This document shows, piece by piece, positions 44,960 to 52,550 of a DNA stretch of 64,000 nt (position 1 is the first letter of the stretch; every line of letters starts with the position of its first letter). Location: positions 1-64,000 of the forward strand of contig DAOUFY010000097.1 of the NCBI GenBank assembly GCA_034429745.1, in the 5' to 3' direction. A program made the position numbers and the translations under genes. The stretch is from JBAXBF01 sp034429745. Its GTDB lineage: Bacteria; Chloroflexota; Anaerolineae; Anaerolineales; DRKV01. The notes under the pieces are model-generated. The model was not told the origin of the DNA. It worked only from the letters and a program-made list of their open reading frames with translations, and did not search any database.

Positions 44960-46317
44960 CGGGAAACCTCATCTACCTTTGGTGTTTGATGCGGATCAGT
45001 TGGTTGTGGTTTTCTGCTGAATCTGACCAATTCATGTTTTGCCAATTCCGCAACAACGCTCCAAACAGATTGAAAAGATGTTTTTAAGGCAGCCGCGATA
45101 TCTGCCACAGTATGCTCACCATCGCAGTATTCCATTACGCGGAATAACAAATTCCAGCCTTGAGGATTAACTCGGTAATCTATCCATATCCCATAACGAG
45201 AACAAAACACCTCGCCTTTAAACTGATTTACAACAAAATAATTTTTCTCCCAAGCATCCAGCATGCCCAGCACCAAATCGCGCGAAGCTTCTAGTTGCGC
45301 TTGAGAAGCTCGTTCAGGTGTATCCAAGCTGGAATGATAGCCATAAAAGAAGGGTCCGCTAGGCGGTTGATCCAACCAAGCCCGCGAGAGCGAAAGCATT
45401 GGCACGCGCACGCCCGGTGCGTTGAACTGCACTTCATCGTTCTTTACCACACTTCGATAAGGTCGTATGGCAGCTTGATCATCCAAACCACGCAAAGCAG
45501 TTTCCAAACAGCGATCTGCTTGCGGATTTTTCTGTAGTTCTCCTCCAACAAGAGAACCTTGCAACACGTGCGGTGTATCCAACCCTAATGATTCTAGAAA
45601 CAATCCGCCTTTCATTTTAGGAATCAACGATTCATGATGACTTAAGTAAGCCACTGAACCAATTGTCTCAGGCACTAGCAGCAGCCGATAGGTATAATAA
45701 GGTTTGGGTTGTTGAAGCAGATAACGCATTACATCTATTCCCACCACTACCCCACTCAAGTCATCACTCACCATCGCAGGGTGACATAAATGGGCAGCTA
45801 GAACAAACGTATCCTCACTTTCGCCTTCGACAATCACTTCACCAACCTTCAGCATTCCCGGCTCAAAAGCAGAACGAATGACCACTCGATATTTTTCATC
45901 CACCAGTGAATCGCGCAGTCGTTGTGAAGCGCACAATCCCCAATCCCGTTGATAATATTTGAAGGCAAAAGGTATCGCATCTTCCCAAACCGGGTGGACA
46001 TGCAAATGCTTCAACAGCTCTTCCCGCTCCACTACCCCTTCAAAAGGAAGCGAATATGACATAACGTGCAAAGGATGGTCAGCAGCATCTATGATTCTTT
46101 TTCCATCCATCGTTTCCAGATAAGCCTCAGTACATGTCCACTTTTCGGGAATTGTCCATGTCCAGCATTGTTCTCCGCTCGGGAACTCGTGGATAGTCAT
46201 TGGTACTACTTCAGCTAAGCGATACAAAGCGCGGTCATAATCATCAGAGACAATATCGCGCCTTAAAAACCACAGCTCGTTGATTAAATCCATCATAGAA
46301 GGTTTAGACTGCATCAT
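44956..46317 (-). CDS. DUF4910/M28-like metallohydrolase with C-terminal winged helix
   Basis: A 453-residue protein of the DUF4910 (aminopeptidase-like) family. Residues 1-360 carry an M28-type zinc hydrolase core, with AHLCHPAMVSDDLSG (His and Asp ligands, about 172-186), LVPETIGSVAYL (Glu), and FYGYHSSLDTPE (His). About 370-440 is a small winged-helix-like segment (GEHTVADIAAALKT). Homologues are frequent in bacterial polysaccharide clusters with ACP, AAC(3)- and nonulosonate genes. A deacylase or amide hydrolase on a sugar precursor is plausible, but no reaction is established. Confidence 0.75.
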   Translation of the reverse strand: MMQSKPSMMDLINELWFLRRDIVSDDYDRALYRLAEVVPMTIHEFPSGEQCWTWTIPEKWTCTEAYLETMDGKRIIDAADHPLHVMSYSLPFEGVVEREELLKHLHVHPVWEDAIPFAFKYYQRDWGLCASQRLRDSLVDEKYRVVIRSAFEPGMLKVGEVIVEGESEDTFVLAAHLCHPAMVSDDLSGVVVGIDVMRYLLQQPKPYYTYRLLLVPETIGSVAYLSHHESLIPKMKGGLFLESLGLDTPHVLQGSLVGGELQKNPQADRCLETALRGLDDQAAIRPYRSVVKNDEVQFNAPGVRVPMLSLSRAWLDQPPSGPFFYGYHSSLDTPERASQAQLEASRDLVLGMLDAWEKNYFVVNQFKGEVFCSRYGIWIDYRVNPQGWNLLFRVMEYCDGEHTVADIAAALKTSFQSVWSVVAELAKHELVRFSRKPQPTDPHQTPKVDEVSR

Positions 46318-46319
46318 CG

Positions 46320-47093
46320 TTAATTCCCCATCAAGGCATTGACGTTTTCGCGAAGAATATCATCGCCGGCTTTAATAAAATCTTGAAGACGGCACACCGA
46401 TACAAAGCCATAATTCAAGCGCTCTGCTTTCCACTGTCCTCGCTCTTCAAGCAGTTTTTGGATAGGATAAAACTTCAAATGCGGATCAAGCTGCAAATCG
46501 CGCACGAACATGCGGTAGGTACGCGTTTCCCACCGGCCGTTTATTAAAATTTTGCCTGAAAAATCCTTCCAATAACGATAGGGCACATTGGCTCTCTGCT
46601 CGCAGTAATGAACTGCTGATACGGCTTGAATATCTGCCCCTAACAATAGCAGTTTGAAATCCAAATCCAGCATGCGCTCAAAAGCAGAGCCGGCATCGAA
46701 AGCTCCTAAAGTATCACAACGGCTGATATCTTCTGCATGTGCTCCAATAACAGCAAAGGATTGCATGGGATGAGTAGTCCGTCTCGCAATAGGCAGAGTA
46801 CGAATATATTCTGCTAAAGCTCCCATCCCAACCGAGGGCGTAGTTTTCGGATCATAAGGTTCACCTTTAGCAAAGCCAAAATTAAACACCGGCACAGCTA
46901 AAGTACCTGACGATCGGCTTTCATCCTCCAAATCAATAGAAAGCACTTGGCAAAACGCTTCACAGTAATCTGCTAAGCCATTGCGCGGCTTGCCTAGGAA
47001 TTGCAAAGCTGAATGCACCATCACCCCATCGCCGGCTTTTAATCCTAAGCTGCGCAGACATGCCGCGATTTGTTCGCTGCTAATTTCCTTCAT
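46320..47093 (-). CDS. AAC(3)-family N-acetyltransferase
   Basis: A 257-residue member of the antibiotic N3'-acetyltransferase fold: GLKAGDGVMVHSALQFLG near the start, LAVPVFNFGFAKGEPYDP, TTHPMQSFAVIGAHAEDI (His-Pro characteristic) and LLLLGADIQAVSAVHYCEQ. In a polysaccharide locus, homologues are believed to acylate amino sugars on nonulosonate-type sugars rather than confer resistance; the acyl donor may be acetyl-CoA or the acyl carrier protein encoded nearby. The end is complete and length is normal. Confidence 0.82.
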   Translation of the reverse strand: MKEISSEQIAACLRSLGLKAGDGVMVHSALQFLGKPRNGLADYCEAFCQVLSIDLEDESRSSGTLAVPVFNFGFAKGEPYDPKTTPSVGMGALAEYIRTLPIARRTTHPMQSFAVIGAHAEDISRCDTLGAFDAGSAFERMLDLDFKLLLLGADIQAVSAVHYCEQRANVPYRYWKDFSGKILINGRWETRTYRMFVRDLQLDPHLKFYPIQKLLEERGQWKAERLNYGFVSVCRLQDFIKAGDDILRENVNALMGN

Positions 47094-47102
47094 AAATGAT
47101 AA

Positions 47103-47633
47103 TTAGGCTGCTGAATTGTTCTGATCTTTCTTAGGCGGTTCTTCAATATATTCATCAAATAACAAGCGCCCAACGCGGAACTCGTATTTGAAGCCCATCC
47201 TTTCGTAAAGTTTCCAGCTTGCTTCATTGTCTTTAAGCACCTGAATCTCCACCGAATGTGCGCCTTGTGAACGGAGCCATTCAATAGCTAAGCGGGAGAG
47301 TTTATCGCCAATACCAAGCCGCCGCGCCTCCGGCACAATCCACATATCGGATAATTCACCCACAAGCACTCCGCCCATGTAAGCTGGGACGCGCTTAAGC
47401 CGACAGAGCATAAACCCAACAACTCTGCCATCAATTTCAGCTACATGGACATTGCTGAAACGACCCAATGTGCGCCGAAAAGAATCCAACCAAACTTCTC
47501 CTACATTGTCCGGGTGCGGCAGGCGATAGCCGGCAGTATAAAAAAAGGAATTCAGCTCCGTGTACATGCTCATCAGAATAGGAAAATCTTCAGGTATCGC
47601 TTCTCGATAATGAACAATGGTTTTTTCTTCCAT
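47103..47633 (-). CDS. GNAT-family N-acetyltransferase
   Basis: A 176-residue GNAT protein: strand GELSDMWIVPEARRLGIGDKLSRLAIEWL with RxxGIG (acetyl-CoA loop, R-R-L-G-I-G) and C-terminal LKDNEASWKLYERMGFKYEF. It may acetylate an amino sugar of the glycan; the acceptor is unknown. It lies between a membrane GT-C-like gene and the AAC(3)-like gene with gaps of about 10 bp. Confidence 0.82.
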   Translation of the reverse strand: MEEKTIVHYREAIPEDFPILMSMYTELNSFFYTAGYRLPHPDNVGEVWLDSFRRTLGRFSNVHVAEIDGRVVGFMLCRLKRVPAYMGGVLVGELSDMWIVPEARRLGIGDKLSRLAIEWLRSQGAHSVEIQVLKDNEASWKLYERMGFKYEFRVGRLLFDEYIEEPPKKDQNNSAA

Positions 47634-47643
47634 AGTTTGTTCC

Positions 47644-49698
47644 TCACTTTAGCTTTGAACAATTTAATTCATTTTCAACTTGGGCTAATGCTTCAGCTTG
47701 CTTATTAGAAGACGGCAAAGCAGTACTCCATGCTTTCCATCGTCCGCATAGCGTACTGCGCAATTTTTCACTTTTTTTAAAAGCCTGCACAGTCAGTTGC
47801 TGGGCTTGCTCCCACTTCGCTAGCTTTACGCTAGCTTCAATAAATGGGAACAGTTCAAATCCATGTTGCGGTGAGTAATGGTTGGCTTCAGCTGTCTGCC
47901 ACAAATTAATAACTTGCTCCCAGTCTTGAATATCGCGTGCTAATTCAGCTTTTTGATAATAATAACACCACTCATGAGCAGGTTCTTCTCCAATAATCTC
48001 CGCGATCGGCTTTGATGATAAGCGTATTGAACCCACTCGGTTTAAGTTGGAAATGCCAACAGCATCCCTAGTAATGTAAGGCAATTCTATCACATCCTCA
48101 TCCTGTGGTCTCAATAACCACAAACAGCCGCTTTTTTCCGGTTTATAATTAATTACCAAACTGTTCAAACTAGAAGCCGCAAAGCGCCCTCCAAACTTAT
48201 CTGCTCTAATTATTTTACCCTTCTTCAATTCCTGCAGAGCGGCGTTCTCGCTAAAATATTTGTACAAGCCAAATACCCATTGGTCAAACACAGCAGCATC
48301 TTTTGACTGAGCGTACAAAGTGTTTACTGCAAAAGAAGTAGGGTAATATCCCATGTAGTTGAACCACTCCCCGTCTGATAGTATAGCTGTATTGGGCTGA
48401 ATAGATGGGGCTCGCCATAAAAGTTGATGGTATAGGTCTTTTTGCTTTGTCCACGCCCATCGAAATTGATTGATCGTTCGCACATGCCACCCAACACATA
48501 AAGCAACAATGAAGCAAATGATGACAAGACGATTCCGCATTGAGGATATTGCTTTGTTAAGCATGGCAATAAAAAATATCGCAGCACCAAACATTGAAGC
48601 TAAGCCAAGCCGGTCACTCCATAATGGATTCTGGGTAGCTATTTGTTCGCCGATCATCCAAGCAGGCAGAACGCCCAGAATCATCGCAGTTCCGCCAAGA
48701 AAAATTGCCTCCCTTTCCCAGGCTGCTTCATTTGTATTTTGTTCAACGTACCGCAAGTAACCAAGTTTTAAAAATAACCCAAATAAGCCCACACCTACAA
48801 TAATAGTAATTATCCAAGCTACCCATTCAAATGGTGTATCTAAGGAAAAGATAGCAGGGTTAATTACTTGGAACCACACAGAAACCACCATCGCAACAAG
48901 ATCTTGCAAAGCCATCTTTACGATAGCCAAAGATGTGATAAGCGGAGAAGAAAACCATTGATAAAGCAAAACAGGAGCATTGCTGTGGTCAGCAGTTGGA
49001 AATTTGACGAGAAAAGCGCGCCAATAAACATAAGCAGCGAGAATTATTCCGTAAGGCAAGGACCAGCGAAAAAGCTTGCCAAGGCGCGTCTGCATAGATT
49101 TGCTTTCTTGAGAAAATACAATCCATAGAATTAAAAACCGCAGCAGTTCAACCCCAACAAAATATTCCAATAGAAGCAGATGTAAAATACAAGCAGCCCA
49201 CGAAAGAGGCATGAAAATCCATCGCCAGTTCTTCCACCGTATCGCACCAAGCATGCACAGCAAGGACGCCATATAAAGAAAATACCCTGTCCAATGCAGA
49301 GAATAAGCCACTGCTAAAGGCTGCAGCTTGAACAAAGGATAGATAGAAAACATCAGCGCCATAAAAGCAGCATTCCACTTCATGTCTGCCCAAATTAGCT
49401 TTATTGCGATCCAAAACACAAGCACTGTAAGACAACGAAGTACTAAAATCCAAAGATGCCAAGCTAGCGGCTTAAATCCTAATATTGAAAAAGCAAAGGA
49501 ATAATACCAAGCTGCAAAGGGACGGTTGTCATACAAAAATAACTGCTGCAGACCCTTTTCACCGTGCTGAAAAGCAAAAAAAACCTCATGCCAGTCATCT
49601 TGATAAAAACCCAAGGTAGGGATGAGGATACCAAAGCTGATGAGACAAACAGCAGCAACGGCTAATGAAAGAAACCAATCTGTTCGGCGTTCTATCAT
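47644..49698 (-). CDS. GT-C-like membrane protein with C-terminal TPR-like tail
   Basis: A 684-residue protein with about eleven transmembrane helices over the first 430 residues and a soluble end. The first outer loop carries YQDDWHEVFF, where an acidic DD follows the first helix as in GT-C glycosyltransferases that use lipid-linked sugars. The C-terminal segment (about 580-684, DIQDWEQVINLWQTAEAN and WEQAQQLTVQAFKKSE) has TPR-like helices. It might transfer a sugar at the outer face of the membrane. Its start overlaps the ACP gene by 4 bp. Confidence 0.6.
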   Translation of the reverse strand: MIERRTDWFLSLAVAAVCLISFGILIPTLGFYQDDWHEVFFAFQHGEKGLQQLFLYDNRPFAAWYYSFAFSILGFKPLAWHLWILVLRCLTVLVFWIAIKLIWADMKWNAAFMALMFSIYPLFKLQPLAVAYSLHWTGYFLYMASLLCMLGAIRWKNWRWIFMPLSWAACILHLLLLEYFVGVELLRFLILWIVFSQESKSMQTRLGKLFRWSLPYGIILAAYVYWRAFLVKFPTADHSNAPVLLYQWFSSPLITSLAIVKMALQDLVAMVVSVWFQVINPAIFSLDTPFEWVAWIITIIVGVGLFGLFLKLGYLRYVEQNTNEAAWEREAIFLGGTAMILGVLPAWMIGEQIATQNPLWSDRLGLASMFGAAIFFIAMLNKAISSMRNRLVIICFIVALCVGWHVRTINQFRWAWTKQKDLYHQLLWRAPSIQPNTAILSDGEWFNYMGYYPTSFAVNTLYAQSKDAAVFDQWVFGLYKYFSENAALQELKKGKIIRADKFGGRFAASSLNSLVINYKPEKSGCLWLLRPQDEDVIELPYITRDAVGISNLNRVGSIRLSSKPIAEIIGEEPAHEWCYYYQKAELARDIQDWEQVINLWQTAEANHYSPQHGFELFPFIEASVKLAKWEQAQQLTVQAFKKSEKLRSTLCGRWKAWSTALPSSNKQAEALAQVENELNCSKLK

Positions 49699-49946
49699 TT
49701 TTCTTGGTGATGATCACTTAGATAAGCACAAATCGCCGGGATGCTGATGAGTTCTCCAATAGTATCAGCATTTACTTCCACCCCGAATTGCTCTTCTAAA
49801 TGCATCATCACTTCCATATGCCCCATTGAATCCCATTGTGGAACATCGCCAAAAGCTAAATCTGGTGGAATTTCCTCCAACGGCAGCTGGAAAACATCCT
49901 TCAACATAAGACGAATTTTTTCTTGAAGCTTATTATTTTCAGGCAT
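49695..49946 (-). CDS. Acyl carrier protein
   Basis: An 83-residue acidic ACP with the phosphopantetheine site at DSMGHM (Ser about 39) and the expected helix pattern. Because it lies among sugar-acylation and nonulosonate genes and no fatty-acid synthase genes are nearby, it may carry an acyl chain for glycan modification (with the AAC(3)-like or GNAT enzymes) rather than serve central lipid synthesis. A dedicated acyl-activating ligase is not seen in the window. Confidence 0.88.
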   Translation of the reverse strand: MPENNKLQEKIRLMLKDVFQLPLEEIPPDLAFGDVPQWDSMGHMEVMMHLEEQFGVEVNADTIGELISIPAICAYLSDHHQEK

Positions 49947-49965
49947 GGACTTTCACCCTTTCATA

Positions 49966-50898
49966 TTACCCATTATTTGCTGAAGGTTTTACTTTGCATA
50001 CTCCTACTACGGCATATTGGGGGTCCCAAATTCCCCATGGCATGCCGCTGTTTCCCGAATGAAAATAAAACTGCGCCAAATTGTCGCGTAATTCTGCACA
50101 TTCCTTCAGATCGCTCATGATCTTATCATAATCATCTTCGTTTGAGGACACACTTTGGGGCAGGTCAAATAGTTGGCGTAGGGTCTTTGCTGTAAGACAC
50201 CATCCTTGAGAAGGCTCATGAAACCAATCTGCATCACGCGCGGCACACAGGGTTGCTAGCAGCTTGCCTCCCGGCTTCAGTACGCGCATAAGCTCGCTCA
50301 CTATGCCGGGAATAGCCTCCAGTTTGTTATGCTCCAACGCTGAAACTGATACAATAGCATCCACAGAATTGTCTGCCAGATCACTCAGTTGAGATAAATC
50401 TTGATGATATAACATCACAGAACCGCTAGGCTGCGAAGACTTGCCAAGGATTCTCCCCGCCGTGCCTTTCAATGAATACCAACTGTTTACTAAAAATCCT
50501 TTGAATGATTTGTGGCTATCCCACAACGAGGCTGTGAAAGGCGCCAAGTCCTCATCTCGTAGCCCTTTTAGGGTATATCTGCTCCTGAAGCGCGCCGAAA
50601 GCCGCGAGCGATCCAAGCGATCTACACTAATGACATGTGCTCCTTGTTCTGCTAAAAACCATTGGCACACCCCTACACCGGCTCCTGCATCCAAAATGCG
50701 CTTTCCTTCCAATTCTCTGATTGGAAATTTTTCTAAAGGAGACTCTGTCAGCTGATATATAATCCAGACCAAGTCGAGAAGATAGTGCCAGCCAAACTCC
50801 AGCCCTAATTGCTTAGCCAAACCGCGCAATTCCTGCACCAGCCTGGAATGCTGAGTTAACAATTCAACAGATAATATTTCAATCCTCTGTTTGCTCAT
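49966..50898 (-). CDS. SAM-dependent methyltransferase
   Basis: A 310-residue class I methyltransferase: ILDAGAGVGVCQWFLAEQGA (motif I, about 70-89), VDRLDRS, and the post-motif segment VSALEHNKLEAIPGIVSELMRVLKPGGKL (HxxxIxExxRVLxPGG pattern). Its substrate may be a sugar or polyketide-like side chain. The ATG overlaps the upstream gene by 4 bp and the ACP gene follows after 19 bp. Confidence 0.83.
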   Translation of the reverse strand: MSKQRIEILSVELLTQHSRLVQELRGLAKQLGLEFGWHYLLDLVWIIYQLTESPLEKFPIRELEGKRILDAGAGVGVCQWFLAEQGAHVISVDRLDRSRLSARFRSRYTLKGLRDEDLAPFTASLWDSHKSFKGFLVNSWYSLKGTAGRILGKSSQPSGSVMLYHQDLSQLSDLADNSVDAIVSVSALEHNKLEAIPGIVSELMRVLKPGGKLLATLCAARDADWFHEPSQGWCLTAKTLRQLFDLPQSVSSNEDDYDKIMSDLKECAELRDNLAQFYFHSGNSGMPWGIWDPQYAVVGVCKVKPSANNG

Positions 50899-52550
50899 AT
50901 CGCCTTCGTTTTCTCTTCTCCTTGCAACTCAAATGGCTTCCTTTCCAGAATGCCTTCCAGGATGCATTTTATCGTGGGTGACGACTCTGCCCGCAGTTGT
51001 TCCGGCTTGAAAGATCGCAAGCGGACAAAACCGCCTTTTTCACCACTCTCCAAGTAGGTGTCGAAAGGTAAAGAGACTTTATATAATTGATAATACAGGA
51101 AACGGCGTGCGTTTTGCACGAATTGCGGCGGCACAATGTTCTCTTCGGATTGCAGTAATTCCTCAAGCAATTGGTTGAATTCAGCTTGGCTTTGAGGAAA
51201 ATATACCGTTGGATATTGAGTATAGCGCGCCCTGCCGGCACATAGCACAGCTTTGCCCAACAGCGTAGCTTCCAAGCCTACAGAAGAATTATACACTAAC
51301 ACAGCTTTTGCATGTTGAATAAGCTGATAGGAGCTGATATATTCTTGAGAATCAATAAAGATCACATTAGGGAACGATAAGATATTTTTTTCACTTACCC
51401 AAGCGCGCACACTTTCGCGGCTTTGCTTTCGAGTGCCAGGGCGCATTTCATCCGGGTGGGCGCGGATAACAAATAAAGTATCTGGATAACGCTGAATAGG
51501 CTCAATCAACGCATTCAGCCAAGCAAACATATCTGGAAATATGGTGTTCGCATGAATTTGACTTGTGTCATAAATCACATTGGAAAAAATAGGCACCATT
51601 TGTTTGAACTGCTGCATGCGTTGTTTAAAATTTTCATCTAAATCCGTTATATCCTTCCAGAACTTAATTCCAGCCATAGTGAAATTGCCCTGAAATCGCT
51701 GAGCTAAATATTCATCCAACTGCTGATTCTGAAGCGAAGACAATTCAAAAGACTCCGAAATATGGATCGGATAAGCTGTTGCTTCTCCATCAGTAAAGAA
51801 GGCTGAAAACGGAATAAACCCCACTTCGTGAGTAATTACCCGTACCCCTAAACGCCTAGCAGTCCAAGCACAAACCGCTTCTGGGTACATAACCCCATTG
51901 AAAATCACAGCAGCTTGAGGTTCAGTTTGTTGGAGAAACTCTGCGAACCGCTTAGCCAAAGCATAAGCTGAGAGGAGCATCTCGCACAACAGGTAACGCG
52001 TAGGTTCATCATCCAATAAATGGTGACGGCGCAGTGCCCAGCGTAAAGAAGGCAAAACAAGCTTTCCCAAAGGGAGGCTGCCTAAAGAAGAATAAGGCTG
52101 TGAGAGAGGATATTCAAACCTGCATAATTCTTCAAGCGAGAGTTGTTGAAGGATTGTTTCCAGTTCCTTATCCCTACTGAAGTGAAACCATTCTACAGGA
52201 GCATGCAAAAAAAGGCGCTCGGACTGGGCAATGCATTTCGCACACGGCGGCGCCTGCAAATGATTATCGCGGTTCGTACCCAACACACAGCGGCTTAAAC
52301 CGCCCTTGCAGCCAAAATATATTATTGGCAGCCCCGAAAGTTGCAAGCCCATTGCGGAAAGCAATGTAAAAGCTGCATTTTGGCTTAACCCTGTCAGTCT
52401 CGAAGAGATGTTAACAAAAACTACAGCTTGTTGATGCGGATCAGGATGAGCTTTAGCAGCGCACGCCAACCCCAATTTCAAAAGATGCCGATCTTTCCAT
52501 AGGTTATAAGGGGTTTGCTGAAGGAACATCAAAGCTGCAAGTGGTGTCAA
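50895..52550 (-). CDS. Capsule polysaccharide biosynthesis-like protein
   Basis: A 551-residue cytosolic protein of the surface-carbohydrate/KpsC-KpsS-like group: AVIFNGVMYPEAVCAWTARR (about 220-240), the segment LFVIRAHPDEMRP and VLVYNSSVGLEATLLGKAVLCAG (about 430-450), which are common to capsule polysaccharide glycosyltransferases with a GT-B-like fold. It may transfer a KDO-like or nonulosonate residue. The first in-frame start is a TTG directly after the preceding stop; an ATG at 52529 is an alternative. No Shine-Dalgarno separates the two. Confidence 0.75.
   Translation of the reverse strand: MTPLAALMFLQQTPYNLWKDRHLLKLGLACAAKAHPDPHQQAVVFVNISSRLTGLSQNAAFTLLSAMGLQLSGLPIIYFGCKGGLSRCVLGTNRDNHLQAPPCAKCIAQSERLFLHAPVEWFHFSRDKELETILQQLSLEELCRFEYPLSQPYSSLGSLPLGKLVLPSLRWALRRHHLLDDEPTRYLLCEMLLSAYALAKRFAEFLQQTEPQAAVIFNGVMYPEAVCAWTARRLGVRVITHEVGFIPFSAFFTDGEATAYPIHISESFELSSLQNQQLDEYLAQRFQGNFTMAGIKFWKDITDLDENFKQRMQQFKQMVPIFSNVIYDTSQIHANTIFPDMFAWLNALIEPIQRYPDTLFVIRAHPDEMRPGTRKQSRESVRAWVSEKNILSFPNVIFIDSQEYISSYQLIQHAKAVLVYNSSVGLEATLLGKAVLCAGRARYTQYPTVYFPQSQAEFNQLLEELLQSEENIVPPQFVQNARRFLYYQLYKVSLPFDTYLESGEKGGFVRLRSFKPEQLRAESSPTIKCILEGILERKPFELQGEEKTKAI

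Noticed and set aside
46320..47093. Aminoglycoside resistance gene by family resemblance to AAC(3)
   Set aside because: The fold is shared, but the gene is embedded in a surface-glycan operon with sugar-modifying enzymes; resistance is less likely than sugar acylation.
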